From Frankia sp. AiPa1 (GTDB taxonomy: Bacteria > Actinomycetota > Actinomycetes > Frankiales > Frankiaceae): DNA of 64,000 nucleotides. Shown here piece after piece: positions 54,305 to 63,531 of this stretch (positions within the stretch are counted from its first letter, which is position 1; each line of letters starts with the position of its first letter). Under the pieces are notes generated by a model. The model was not told the DNA's origin and did no database searches. It was given only the letters and a program-made list of their open reading frames with translations. A program made the position numbers and the translations under genes. The stretch spans positions 62,001 to 126,000 of the forward strand of contig NZ_JALKFZ020000126.1 of assembly GCF_023243075.1 (NCBI RefSeq), given 5' to 3'.

Positions 54305-55537
54305 TCAGGCGCCGACACGCTCCCCGCAGAAGTTGGGATCGACCGTCGTCACGCCGTCGCCGGCGCTGTTGATCGCGACGAACGGGTAGCACACGGGCAT
54401 CTTGCCGAAGTCAGCCTCGAAGTTCATAGCCGAGATGAGGCCCCCGGCGGTGTAGTCCCTCACCGCGCGCAGACCGGTTATGAAACTGGACCTGGTCGGG
54501 CACGTGCCGGCCGTCTGCAGGCCACGGACCACCATATCCCCGATGAGGTACCCGACCCGGGCCACGACCTGGCCGATGTCCTGTAGTTCCGGCGCGTACG
54601 CGGCCATCGCCTTCTCGTAGGCGATGTACGCGGGCAACCGCGGATCCGCCGGCTGCGTATTGTAGAAGGTAATGCCGGCCAGCAGCGGGCCATAGTTCTT
54701 CATTACATCGACGCCGGGTGGCGCGCCGGAGCTGATGATGACTTTAGGGTTGATGTTCTTCCGCCGCACGGCGGCGACGATCTGGACGAAAGTTTCGGTC
54801 GTGAGCGGGCTGACCAGGGTGTCCACTTTGTTCACGGTCATCAGATGAATGATCTGATCGATCTGATGCTGGCTTGGTGTCTCGTCCGCGACCGCCGTCA
54901 CCACCGGGATGCCCTTTGACTGGAAGCTGGATTCCAGCTGTTTGGCGATGTTCGCCGAGAGGCCGAGACCGGCCGGGTCGGAGACGACCAGGGCCCGGGT
55001 TCCACCATGCGCCTGCGCGTACTTCCCGAAGGTGGTGACCGAAGCCGCCGAACTGGTGGCGATCTGGGAATAGTTGAAGGTGAACATGTTCCGGTACTGT
55101 GCCCATACGGGCTCCGCGGCGATACCGATCACCGGAACACCCGTGGCGTGAAGATACGCGGCTCCGCCGGTCGAGGTCGCGGTCGACTCAAGAACGGCGA
55201 AGACTTTCTTGTTCTCCACCAGGTTCCGACTGACCACCCCGTTGGTGTCCAGCCTTCCCCGGTCGTCCGCCCAGATATAATGGATCCGCCGACCATTCAC
55301 GCCGCCGGCCGCGTTCGCGGCACCCAACCTGGCATCCAGCCCGGCTCGCACCGTCTGAAAAGTGGCGGCCAGCGCCCCGGTGTCCGGATAGATTAGGCCG
55401 ACGTCAACCTCACTGCTCGAGACTCCAGGTGTGGTGCCGCAGGATGCGCCCGCCGCGGTCGGACTGCCGCCGCAGCCTGCCGCAACGGCGCCGAACAGCA
55501 GTACAGCCGATAACAACGACAGTGCTCGAATTCTCAC
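54305..55537 (-). CDS. Substrate-binding lipoprotein, branched-chain amino-acid type (orphan)
   Basis: 410 residues from GTG 55537, with GGAGAGG 9 nt upstream; the frame is open to 55594. A lipoprotein signal is present (LSLLSAVLLFGAVAAGCGGS, Cys near residue 22). A LivK/Peripla_BP_6 fold follows: VDVGLIYPDTGALAATFQTV, GGVNGRRIHYIWADDRGRLD and SSGAPPGVDVMKNYGPLLAG. No permease or ATPase gene is adjacent, so it may share another transporter (for example the fused Liv system at 26 kb) or act in sensing. Its promoter lies in the AT-rich 55538-55745 gap. Confidence 0.88.
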   Translation of the reverse strand: MRIRALSLLSAVLLFGAVAAGCGGSPTAAGASCGTTPGVSSSEVDVGLIYPDTGALAATFQTVRAGLDARLGAANAAGGVNGRRIHYIWADDRGRLDTNGVVSRNLVENKKVFAVLESTATSTGGAAYLHATGVPVIGIAAEPVWAQYRNMFTFNYSQIATSSAASVTTFGKYAQAHGGTRALVVSDPAGLGLSANIAKQLESSFQSKGIPVVTAVADETPSQHQIDQIIHLMTVNKVDTLVSPLTTETFVQIVAAVRRKNINPKVIISSGAPPGVDVMKNYGPLLAGITFYNTQPADPRLPAYIAYEKAMAAYAPELQDIGQVVARVGYLIGDMVVRGLQTAGTCPTRSSFITGLRAVRDYTAGGLISAMNFEADFGKMPVCYPFVAINSAGDGVTTVDPNFCGERVGA

Positions 55538-55748
55538 AGAAGCGGGCCTCTCCGCACATAGCTCGACAGGCCGCCAGAGTAGCATCCGTAACACAATCGT
55601 CTAACTATCAAATCACAATCGGCTTGCCATTGTATCGACGCGAGAGACCCGGTATAGGCAGTACTACGTACCGTTTTGTCCAAACATTCGATGCTTTCAG
55701 CCTCATCAAGGACAAAGTGCCATCGGATGTCTGAAGTCACGATCCGTG

Positions 55749-56330
55749 ATGACGCTCGAAGGGTCTCAGCCGGATCAGGAATTCGACGACCAGGCAGCCC
55801 GGCGCCGCACCTATCGGTCGGAGATCCTGACCTACATCGCGGGCGCCGGCAGCGAGACCACGACGCGGTTGATCGGCTGGACCGGCGCGTTGCTCGCCGA
55901 GCATCCCGAGCAGCGCCGTGAGCTGGTCCAGGATCCGTCGCGCATTCCCGTGGCCATCGAGGAGATCCTGCGCTTCGAGCCGCCGGCCATCCACGTGGCC
56001 CGCTACGTCTCGCGGGACGCGGAGTTCCACGGCACCACCGTGCCCGCGGGCAGCGCCATCAGCCTCCTGATCGGCTCCGCCAACCGGGACCAGCGCCGCC
56101 GGCCCGACGGCGACACCTTCGACATCCACCGGACCCCCGGCCCGACCCTCTCCTTCGGTCACGGACCGCATTTCTGCCTGGGGGCCTCACTCGCCCGGGT
56201 CGAGGGCCGTGTCGCGCTGGAGGAGATCCTTCGGCGGTTCCCCGAGTGGGATATCGACGTCGAGGGCGCGAAGCTCGCGTCGACCGCCACCGTCCGCGGC
56301 TGGGAGACGCTGCCGGCTTTCATCCGATGA
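55749..56330 (+). pseudogene. Cytochrome P450, C-terminal half only
   Basis: 193 codons encode the second half of a P450: I-helix ILTYIAGAGSETTTRLIGW, K-helix IEEILRFEPP (ExxR), VARYVSRDAEFHGTTVPAGS and the heme loop FGHGPHFCLGASLAR with the axial Cys. About 200 N-terminal residues of a ~400-residue enzyme are missing, and AT-rich intergenic sequence lies directly upstream. Heme loop and I-helix are undamaged, so the deletion may be recent. Homology to substrate-recognition regions is lost, so activity is not expected. It lies beside acyl-CoA and LLM catabolic genes. Confidence 0.85.
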
Positions 56331-56380
56331 CGCCGGACTCCCTCCCGGCGTAAAGTCCGCTGCCGAGCGAGGGAGTTCGC

Positions 56381-57178
56381 ATGACGGACGATCTGGGCGC
56401 GGCCGGGCTGCGCTTCGAACGCGACGGGGTCATCGGCTGGTGCGTCATCGACCGGCCGGCGGCCCGCAACGCGCTGACGGCGGCCATGTATTACGGCGTG
56501 AAACGGGCGGTGCGGCTCGTCAACAGTGATCCCGACCTGGCCGCGCTCATCATCACCGGCACCGGTGACGTGTTCGCGCCGGGCGGCGACCTCGGCAGCC
56601 GGTCCGAGCCGGGAGACCACGTGCCCGCCGGCATCGACGGTGCGGACATCCTGCCGTTCCTCACTGTCCGCGACAGCCAGGCCCCGGTGATCTCCGCCGT
56701 CAACGGCATCTGCCAGGGCGGCGGCCTGCTCATCGCGATGATGAGCGACATCGCCGTGGTCAGCGACCGGGCCACCTTCCGGGCCCCCGAGCTGCTGCGC
56801 GGCATTCCCGACGCGACCTATGCGGCCGTCCTGCCCGCCCACGTCGGCCTCGCCGTGGCCCGCGACCTGCTGCTCTCGGGCCGCCGGCTCGACGCCATCG
56901 AGGCGCAGCGCCTCGGCCTGATCAGCCGGATCGTGCCGCACGAGCGGCTGCGCGAGGCCGCCGTCCAGGCGGTCACGGAGGTTCTGCGCACCGCCCCGGA
57001 TGCCCGCCTGCACGTCAAGCGCATGCTCACCGAGCACTATCCCTCGGTTGACTACCAGACGATGTTCTGGGCCCTGCGGCACTCCACGGAAACCCGGGAG
57101 GGAATGCTCTCGTTCATGGAGAAGCGTCCGCCCTCCTGGGTTCCCGAGTCCCTGGCCGCGCCCGCCGACCAGCGGTGA
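56381..57178 (+). CDS. Enoyl-CoA hydratase/isomerase family protein
   Basis: 265 residues from ATG 56381, with GAGGGAG upstream. The crotonase fold is clear: RPAARNALTAAMYYGVKRAV, ALIITGTGDVFAPGGDLGSR, APVISAVNGICQGGGLLIAM (oxyanion-hole glycines) and RAPELLRGIPDATYAAVLPA. The usual catalytic glutamate pair is not obvious from the two motifs, so hydratase versus isomerase or another crotonase activity is open. It presumably acts on an acyl-CoA in the same catabolic region as the acyl-CoA synthetase and acyl-CoA dehydrogenase. A short CCCCGC/GCGGGG hairpin follows the stop (57188-57207). Confidence 0.9.
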   Translation: MTDDLGAAGLRFERDGVIGWCVIDRPAARNALTAAMYYGVKRAVRLVNSDPDLAALIITGTGDVFAPGGDLGSRSEPGDHVPAGIDGADILPFLTVRDSQAPVISAVNGICQGGGLLIAMMSDIAVVSDRATFRAPELLRGIPDATYAAVLPAHVGLAVARDLLLSGRRLDAIEAQRLGLISRIVPHERLREAAVQAVTEVLRTAPDARLHVKRMLTEHYPSVDYQTMFWALRHSTETREGMLSFMEKRPPSWVPESLAAPADQR

Positions 57179-57349
57179 CGCGAGGCTCCCCGCCGCTGGC
57201 CGCGGGGTCGGCAACAGCGACGACCGCGTGACGGCGATCCACCCGTCGCCGCGACACGCGACTGGGTGGTCCTGGCGCATGCGGGGTGTTGGATCAGCAC
57301 TCGGGATATTACTTTCCGCATTGGTTCACTAGCGGAAAGAGGTCACGTG

Positions 57350-58564
57350 ATGGCGAATCAGGATCTCGAGCGCGCTCGGCGGGCGATCGGGCCGATCGGG
57401 CTGGTCACCGCGGCGGGCGAGCAGCCGACCCGGCTGGCGCCGAAAGCCGACGAGGAATGGTCGCTCCCGGGCGGAAGGGCGCTGGTCTACTACGGCCAGG
57501 GCAACCGGGGCATAGTCCGCCCGGTTCTCCTGGCGGACGGCTTCGAGTCTGGTCCGACCAATTTCGACGCGGTCTGGGAGCATGTCGACGGTGAACCGCA
57601 CCGGTTCGCCACCAGGCTGCGGGAGCAGGGCCGCGATCTCATCCTGATCGGCTTCGACGAGCGCTCCGCGTCCATTCTGAACAACGCGAGCACCGCGACG
57701 GCCGCGATTCACCAGGCCGTCACCGAGCGGCTCGGCGACACCCGCCTGCTCGTCGGCGGTTTCAGCATGGGCGGAATCGTCACCCGCTACGCGCTGGCCC
57801 GCATGGAACTGCAACGCATCGACCATCAGGTCGGGGTGTATCTCTCGGTCGACAGCCCGCACCGGGGTGCGACCGTACCGATCGCGCTGCAGGCGATCGC
57901 CCATCACCTCGCACCCGTGAACGACACGTTGTCCCAGCTACTCAACAGCGCGGCCGCCCGTCAGCTGCTGTGGCGTCACATCGAGGAGCCGACGGGGGAT
58001 TCCTCCACCGAGGACTCGGCCCGTACCGAGTTCCTGGAGCAGCTGGACCGCGTCGGCGGCTGGCCCCGGATCCCGCGCCTGCTCGGCGTGGCCAGCGGCG
58101 TCGGCACCGGCCATCGCAACGGCGTACCGCCCGGCGTCCTGGCGCTGCGCAGCAACGGCCCATGGCTGACCGACACCCAACTGTTCACCCAGGCCGGTGG
58201 ACGCGACCGCGTCGTCGCGGAGCTGCGCGGCCTGCTCGGCGAGGTCACCGTCCGTACCAACAACTTCCCTGACCTCGACGGCGCGCCCGGCGGGACGCTC
58301 GGCTCGTTCGGCATCCTCGCCGACACGCTGAAGGACGCCGGCGAGAGTGTCGACGTCTCCCATCGCTCGATCTGCTTCGTGCCGTCGGTCAGCGCCGTCG
58401 CGGTCCGTGGAATCGAGACCAACGACGACCTCTACGTCAACATCGACAACCTGCCCCCGGAGGAGAGCGAGCTGGACGACTTCCTCTGCTCCTCCACCCC
58501 GGTCCCCCACAGCGCCCTCACCGACGAGATCAGCGCCTGGATCCTCGACCGCCTCCCCGACTGA
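57350..58564 (+). CDS. Alpha/beta-hydrolase, lipase/esterase-like
   Basis: 404 residues from ATG 57350, with GAAAGAGG upstream. The hydrolase nucleophile elbow is LLVGGFSMGGIVTRYAL, with Ser about residue 139. VYLSVDSPHRGATVPIALQA is typical of PGAP1/DUF676-like and triacylglycerol-lipase-like proteins. No signal peptide is visible. A TTTCCGC/GCGGAAA inverted repeat (57313-57319/57332-57338) sits just before the ribosome-binding site and could be a control element. The substrate is unknown. The stop codon lies at the start of an 18-bp tandem repeat. Confidence 0.8.
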   Translation: MANQDLERARRAIGPIGLVTAAGEQPTRLAPKADEEWSLPGGRALVYYGQGNRGIVRPVLLADGFESGPTNFDAVWEHVDGEPHRFATRLREQGRDLILIGFDERSASILNNASTATAAIHQAVTERLGDTRLLVGGFSMGGIVTRYALARMELQRIDHQVGVYLSVDSPHRGATVPIALQAIAHHLAPVNDTLSQLLNSAAARQLLWRHIEEPTGDSSTEDSARTEFLEQLDRVGGWPRIPRLLGVASGVGTGHRNGVPPGVLALRSNGPWLTDTQLFTQAGGRDRVVAELRGLLGEVTVRTNNFPDLDGAPGGTLGSFGILADTLKDAGESVDVSHRSICFVPSVSAVAVRGIETNDDLYVNIDNLPPEESELDDFLCSSTPVPHSALTDEISAWILDRLPD

Positions 58565-58609
58565 CCCTCTGTCCCTGGCTGACCCTCTCTCCCTGGCTGA
58601 CCCTCGTCC
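58561..58609 (+). repeat. 18-bp tandem repeat across the hydrolase stop codon
   Basis: CTGACCCTCTGTCCCTGG (58561-58578), CTGACCCTCTCTCCCTGG (58579-58596) and a partial third copy (58597-58609). The gene's TGA is inside the first unit, so the copies lie downstream of translation. This mirrors the array at the GH3 gene end. Confidence 0.85.
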
Positions 58610-58709
58610 AGGTACACGCCTGGGAGGTGATCGTTCGGACGGGAGGACCCGGGCGGTCATCTCCCGAGAGACAGGTTCGTGCGGTGACCGCCCGAGAGGC
58701 AAGCCCTGA

Positions 58710-58749
58710 GCGGTCACCGGACGAGGGGGCAGCCTCGTCCGGTGACCGC
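58710..58749. terminator. Perfect 17-bp hairpin in the 58.6-58.9 kb gap
   Basis: GCGGTCACCGGACGAGG (58710-58726) is the exact reverse complement of CCTCGTCCGGTGACCGC (58733-58749) around 6 nt. Partial copies of CGGTCA/GGTGACCGCC occur at 58652-58690. It is the strongest simple stem in the window. It may act as a bidirectional terminator or be a REP-like element. Confidence 0.7.
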
Positions 58750-58873
58750 CTGGACACCCGAGCGCCACGGCGACACCTGCCTGGTGCGTCTGGTCGACGC
58801 CGGAGCCGGCGACAAGCTGGGCGGCCTCGCGACCCAGCTGGCCGATCTGCCGAGGCTCCGCGCGACCGCCTGA
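58742..58873 (+). pseudogene. Short coding fragment of unknown gene
   Basis: 44 codons from GTG 58742 to TGA 58871 (HGDTCLVRLVDAGAGDKLGG, then LATQLADLPRLRATA) have coding-like base usage but begin inside the hairpin arm and lack a domain-sized body. It looks like the C-terminal end of a lost gene whose upstream part has been replaced by the repeat-rich segment 58610-58749. The family cannot be assigned. Confidence 0.4.
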
Positions 58874-58959
58874 GGCGGGCCGCCCGCGCGCCCTCCCCGC
58901 ACCATCCTGAGCGTCGGACCGTCCCATGTGTTGAGCGGATCGGGCTAGAGTCGGGCTCC

Positions 58960-60003
58960 ATGAAGGTTGATGGTGGACTGTCGTCCTCCCTGTCCGGCGT
59001 CCCGGCCGCGGCCGGCAGGCTCGAGCGGCTGGGTTATGACGGCGCCTGGTGCGGCGAGGTGAACAGCGATCCCTTCCTGCCGCTCGTGCTCGCCGCCGAG
59101 CACACGTCCCGGATCGAGATCGGGACGTCGATCGCGGTGGCGTTCGCCCGCAACCCGATGTCCGTCGCCCAGCTTGGCTGGGACCTGCAGGCCTACTCGC
59201 AGGGCCGGTTCGTCCTCGGCCTCGGCTCGCAGGTGCGCCCGCACATCGAGCGCAGGTTCGGCATGCCCTGGGGCAGGCCGGTCGCCCGGATGCGGGAGTT
59301 CGTCCTCGCGCTGCGGGCGATCTGGTCGTCCTGGCAGGACGGGACACCGCTGCGGTTCGAGGGCGAGTACTACACCCACACGCTCATGACGCCGGCCTTC
59401 GTCCCCGCAGCGCACCCCCACGGCCAGCCGAAGATCTTCGTGGCCGCGGTCGGCGCCGCGATGACCAGGCTGTGTGGTGAGGTGACGGACGGCATTTACA
59501 CCCACGCGTTCACCACCCCGCGCTACCTGCGCGAAGTCACTGTCCCGGCCCTGCTCGACGGCCTGGCCAGCGCCGGGAGAACCCGCACCGACCTCCAGAT
59601 CAGCTATCCGGCCTTCGTGGCGACCGGGCAGAACGACGCCGAGATCGAGGCCGCCGCCGACGCGATGCGCCACCGGATCGCCTTCTACGGGTCGACTCCC
59701 GCCTACCGGGCCGTGCTCGACCTGCACGGCTGGGGTGACCTGCACACCGACCTGCACAGGCTGTCGCGGCAGGGAGAGTGGGCCGCGATGGGCCGGCTCA
59801 TCGACGACGAGATCCTCGATGCCTTCGTCGTCGTCGCCCCGCTCGACACCCTGGCCGATCGCATCCGCGACCGCTTCGGGGGCGTGGTCGACCGGCTCAT
59901 GCTGAGTCTCCCGGCGGACACACCCGCGGAAACCACCCAGGCGGTGCTGGACGCGGTGCGAACCCCCGTGGCCGCAACCCCCGCCGAGGCGGCGCATTCG
60001 TAG
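58960..60003 (+). CDS. LLM-class F420-dependent oxidoreductase
   Basis: 347 residues from ATG 58960; the frame is open upstream to 58627 through the repeat region and that part is not coding. Luciferase-like motifs are AAAGRLERLGYDGAWCGEVN, SIAVAFARNPMSVAQLGWDL, GRFVLGLGSQVRPHIERRFG and QPKIFVAAVGAAMTRLCGEV. This matches the TIGR03617-type F420-dependent family of actinobacteria. It converges with the amidohydrolase at 60033. With the acyl-CoA synthetase, crotonase and acyl-CoA dehydrogenase it suggests a lipid, steroid or terpenoid degradation setting; the substrate is unknown. Confidence 0.92.
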   Translation: MKVDGGLSSSLSGVPAAAGRLERLGYDGAWCGEVNSDPFLPLVLAAEHTSRIEIGTSIAVAFARNPMSVAQLGWDLQAYSQGRFVLGLGSQVRPHIERRFGMPWGRPVARMREFVLALRAIWSSWQDGTPLRFEGEYYTHTLMTPAFVPAAHPHGQPKIFVAAVGAAMTRLCGEVTDGIYTHAFTTPRYLREVTVPALLDGLASAGRTRTDLQISYPAFVATGQNDAEIEAAADAMRHRIAFYGSTPAYRAVLDLHGWGDLHTDLHRLSRQGEWAAMGRLIDDEILDAFVVVAPLDTLADRIRDRFGGVVDRLMLSLPADTPAETTQAVLDAVRTPVAATPAEAAHS

Positions 60004-60032
60004 CCCCACGCGGCGGCCGAGCCCGGACCGGC

Positions 60033-61316
60033 TCAGGCGGTCGCGATCTCGGCGATCTTGGATAGGAGGCCCGCGGCGGACTGCTTCTCGAGCCGGCCCT
60101 GGTCGAAGCTGCGGATCGAGACGTCATGCCCGGCGGCCGCCGCGCGCAGGGCGCCGACCGTGGACTTCTCCCGGGGCAGGTGGGAGAACGGGTCGAACGA
60201 GTACCACCGGCAGGCGTTCTCGAAGGTCATCTTGTTGATCTCGTCGTCGGGCACGCCGACGGTGACCGCGGCCAGCTCCTCGGGAGCGGTCGGCCAGGAC
60301 GAGTCGGAATGCGGGTAGTCGCACTCCCAGGAAATGTTGTCGATGCCGATGTCGTGGCGCAGCTTCACACCGATCGGGTCGGCGATGAAACAGGTCAGGA
60401 ACCGCTCACGGAAGATCTCGCTGGGAATTTTGCCGCCGAAGTTCTGGCCGGTCCACAGGTGGTGCATCTCGTAGGTGCGGTCGAGTCGGTCGAGGAAGTA
60501 CGGAATCCATCCCGTGCCGCCCTCGGACAGCGCGATGCGCAGGTCCGGGAACTCCTTGATGACCCGCGACCAGACCAGGTCGGCGGCGGCCTGGCAGATG
60601 TTCATCGGCTGCAACGTGATCATCACGTCGACCGGTGCGTCCTTCGCCGTCACCGAGAGCTGCCCGGACGAGCCGAGGTGGATCGAGAGCACTGTGCCGG
60701 TCTCCGACAGCGCCCGCCACACCGGGTCCCAGTAGCTGTCATGGAAGCTCGGGTAGCCGAGCGTCGCCGGGTTCTCGGTGAACGTCAGCGAATGGCAGCC
60801 CTTGGCCGCCGCCCGGCGCACCTCGGCGGCGCACAGCTCGGCGTCCCACAGGATCGGCAGCGCCATGGGGATGAAACGGCCCGGGTAGGCGCCGGCCCAC
60901 TCGTCGAGGTGCCAGTCGTTGTAGGCCTGGGTCACCGCGAGCGCGAGGTCCTTGTCCTGCGCCGCGGCGAACAGCCGGCCGCTGAAACCAGGGAACGACG
61001 GGAAGCACATCGAGCCGAGCACTCCGCCGGCGTTCATGTCCTTGACCCGCTCGTGCACGTCAAAGCAGCCGGGACGCATCTCCGCGAAGGAGGTCGGCTC
61101 GATGCCGTACTCCTCGCGCGGCCGGCCGGCCACCGCGTTCAGCCCGATGTTCGGGATGACCGAGCCGTTGAAGACCCACACGTCGCTGCCCTCGGCGTTG
61201 CGGACGACCTTCGGCGCCGCCTCGACGAACCTGGCCGGCAGCCGTCCTTCGAACACGTCGGGCGGCTCGACAAGATGGTCGTCCACGCTGACCAGGATCA
61301 TGTCTTCTGCCTTCAC
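60033..61316 (-). CDS. Amidohydrolase_2 family metal-dependent hydrolase/decarboxylase
   Basis: 427 residues from GTG 61316. The family is aminocarboxymuconate-semialdehyde-decarboxylase-like: an N-terminal metal site ILVSVDDHLVEPPDVFEGRL (D-x-H form), GVLGSMCFPSFPGFSGRLFA, NDWHLDEWAGAYPGRFIPMA, LSIHLGSSGQLSV and the C-terminal WECDYPHSDSSWPTAPE metal/Asp motif. Proteins of this kind hydrolyse or decarboxylate ring-cleavage intermediates. The acyl-CoA synthetase lies 148 bp upstream on the same strand, so they may be co-transcribed. It converges with the LLM gene. Confidence 0.9.
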   Translation of the reverse strand: MKAEDMILVSVDDHLVEPPDVFEGRLPARFVEAAPKVVRNAEGSDVWVFNGSVIPNIGLNAVAGRPREEYGIEPTSFAEMRPGCFDVHERVKDMNAGGVLGSMCFPSFPGFSGRLFAAAQDKDLALAVTQAYNDWHLDEWAGAYPGRFIPMALPILWDAELCAAEVRRAAAKGCHSLTFTENPATLGYPSFHDSYWDPVWRALSETGTVLSIHLGSSGQLSVTAKDAPVDVMITLQPMNICQAAADLVWSRVIKEFPDLRIALSEGGTGWIPYFLDRLDRTYEMHHLWTGQNFGGKIPSEIFRERFLTCFIADPIGVKLRHDIGIDNISWECDYPHSDSSWPTAPEELAAVTVGVPDDEINKMTFENACRWYSFDPFSHLPREKSTVGALRAAAAGHDVSIRSFDQGRLEKQSAAGLLSKIAEIATA

Positions 61317-61463
61317 GGCGCCTCACCTCACAGATTGTCCGGGCACGCGACCGAGCACCCAGCTGACGACGGGGTATGAATTCTGATTCTCGAATGCTCT
61401 CTTCCCATCCGGCCTCGCCCGGCGGTCCCGAGGGGCAGGTGGGAAGTTCTGGGCCTGTGCGCC

Positions 61464-63200
61464 TCACGCACCGGTCGGTGCCGGACCGGGGGCATCCGCG
61501 CCGGCATCGACCCAGGCGCGCAGGTCACGCCGGACGATCTTGCCGGTCGGGGTCCGCGGGAGCGGGCCGTCGATCAGGTGCCAGCGGGTGGGGACCTTGT
61601 AGTGGGCCAGACGCACCCGGCACCACCGCGTCAGCTGCTCGACCGTCGGCGCGGCGCCCCGGCTCGGCACGACGACCGCGCACACCGCGTCACCGGTCAC
61701 CTCGTCGTCGACCGCGAGGACCGCCGCCTCGTCGACGTCCGGCGACTCCTCGAGGGCGTACTCGACCTCCGTGGGCGAGACGTTCTCCGCACTCACGAGG
61801 ATCATGTCGCGGGCGCGGGCATTGAGGAACAGCAGACCGTCCTCACGTCGGGCCACATCCCCGAGGGCGAGCCAGCCGTCGGGCCTGAGCACCTTGGCCG
61901 AGGACTCCGGGTCGTTCCAGTAGCCGAGCATCGTGTAGGGGCTGCGCACGTGGACCTCGCCGTACTCCCCTTCCGCGACCACGGCACCGGTCTCGTCGCG
62001 CAGCTCCACCTCGAACGTCACGTTGGGTCGGCCGGTCGCCGTCGGATGCGCGAGATACTCGGCCCCACCGACTGACGCGATCACGGCCCCGGCCTCGGTG
62101 CTGGAGTAGCCCATGCCGAGGCGCTTCGAGGCCGACGGGAACGCCGTGCGCAGGAGCTCCTGGACGGCCGGGCTCACCGGGGCTCCGCCCACCCCGAGGA
62201 AGTGCACGCTGCTGGTGTCGTACGAGCCGACCTTGGCGCAGGTCGCCACCCGCAGTGCGGCGCTGCCGAGCGCCGACCAGCCGGTGACGCGCTCGGCCTC
62301 GATGGTCCGCAACACGCGTTCCGGGTCGAACCGCCCGGGCAGCAGGACGATCCGCGAACCCTTCGAGATGGCCATCAGCGTGGCGGCGTGCAGCATCGAC
62401 ACGTGGAACAGCGGGGCGGTGACGAGCAGCACGTCGTCGCTCGGCGGGAGGTCCGCCACGCTCGGCGGGACCGGTATCCCCATGGCAGCCCTGGCCACCA
62501 CCTCGGTGAACGCGTTGACCTGGGCGGATCCGACGAAGGCGCGGTGCGGCAGGACGACCGCCTTCGCCCGCCCGGTGGTCCCGCTGGTGAACAGCAGCAG
62601 CGCCGGGTCGTCCTCGGCGACCGTGACGCTGGTCGGGGACTTTCCCTCGTGCTCGCGCAGCAGTGCCGGGAGGTCGTCGTCGAGGCTCAGCACCGGGAGG
62701 TTGATCTCCGCGGCGACCCGGTCGAGCCGCGGCCGGTCACCGATCAGCAGAACCGGCTCGACCAGGGCGGCCGCGTGCCGGTACTCGACCGGCGTCCACC
62801 AGCCGTTCATCGCGCACGGCACCGCACCGGCGGTCACCACCGCCCAGAACGCGACCAGCCAGTCCCAGCGGTTGGCGGCGAGCAGGGCGACCCGGTCGCC
62901 GGCCTGGACCCCGTATCCGGTCCGCAGGGCGTGCGCGAGCGCGCCCGCCTGCCTGAGCAGATCGGCGAAGGTGAGTCGGACATCTCCGTCGACGACGTAC
63001 GTCCGCTCGCCGTAACGCTCGCTGGCGGACAGCAGGTCCCCCAGCGAGCGCAGGCGGTCGCGGAACACCGGCAGGACGGTTCCGCGCACATCCTCGAGCT
63101 GGATCTCGAACAACGCGCCGGGCCCAGTCAGGGCGGCCCGGATCTCGCGGATATCGGCGGTGGGCGAGGGCTGTCCTAATCGGGCTGGTGTCTGCTGCAT
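61464..63200 (-). CDS. AMP-dependent acyl-CoA synthetase
   Basis: 578 residues from ATG 63200 (MQQTPARLGQPSPTADIREI); a longer frame to 63506 overlaps the Rieske remnant and is not coding. The adenylation motifs are all present: LLLFTSGTTGRAKAVVLPHR (P-loop), GMGYSSTEAG, WLALGDVARREDGLLFLNAR with the downstream ARDMILVSAENVSPTEVEYA, and the C-terminal catalytic lysine motif PRTPTGKIVRRDLR. It activates a carboxylic acid to its CoA ester through an acyl-AMP. Length and motifs fit medium/long-chain or aromatic acyl-CoA ligases. The amidohydrolase gene follows it, and an acyl-CoA dehydrogenase is divergent on the other side of the remnant. Confidence 0.93.
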   Translation of the reverse strand: MQQTPARLGQPSPTADIREIRAALTGPGALFEIQLEDVRGTVLPVFRDRLRSLGDLLSASERYGERTYVVDGDVRLTFADLLRQAGALAHALRTGYGVQAGDRVALLAANRWDWLVAFWAVVTAGAVPCAMNGWWTPVEYRHAAALVEPVLLIGDRPRLDRVAAEINLPVLSLDDDLPALLREHEGKSPTSVTVAEDDPALLLFTSGTTGRAKAVVLPHRAFVGSAQVNAFTEVVARAAMGIPVPPSVADLPPSDDVLLVTAPLFHVSMLHAATLMAISKGSRIVLLPGRFDPERVLRTIEAERVTGWSALGSAALRVATCAKVGSYDTSSVHFLGVGGAPVSPAVQELLRTAFPSASKRLGMGYSSTEAGAVIASVGGAEYLAHPTATGRPNVTFEVELRDETGAVVAEGEYGEVHVRSPYTMLGYWNDPESSAKVLRPDGWLALGDVARREDGLLFLNARARDMILVSAENVSPTEVEYALEESPDVDEAAVLAVDDEVTGDAVCAVVVPSRGAAPTVEQLTRWCRVRLAHYKVPTRWHLIDGPLPRTPTGKIVRRDLRAWVDAGADAPGPAPTGA

Positions 63201-63331
63201 CGGTGCGCTCCCGGGTCGCCGCGGTGGTGCGTCGTCGCATTGGTGGATCGCTGCCGTGGTGCCTGGTGCTGGGGCAGGCCGACGCCAGCTCTGGCAGAGT
63301 CGCCAGCTCTGCCAGACGGTGCGCCGGGCGG

Positions 63332-63531
63332 CTACTCCCCTGGTGGGATCTCGTAGAACTGGGTGGCCCAGCGACGGTAGGCCATGTAAGGCCTGGCGAC
63401 CGCAGCGCGCGGACCTCGCCGGCCCGGAACTCAGCCGACCAGCCGACCATGAACCAGCCGGTGGGCTTCCACGTGAACGGGACTTCATGCGGCGCCCCCT
63501 CCTCAAAAGCTTTAGATTTATCTAGCATCAT
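63332..63531 (-). pseudogene. Rieske-type oxygenase remnant with internal deletion
   Basis: From ATG 63531 the sequence encodes an N-terminus typical of KshA-like Rieske oxygenases (PFTWKPTGWFMVGWSAEF, RAGEVRALR). Where the Fe-S domain should begin, near 63400, it switches frame and jumps to a typical C-terminus (ARPYMAYRRWATQFYEIPPG, then stop at 63332). The Rieske CxH/CxxH motifs and catalytic iron domain, about 300 residues, are absent. This is a gene collapsed by a large internal deletion. 63201-63331 and 63532-63680 contain no other supported gene. Confidence 0.6.
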
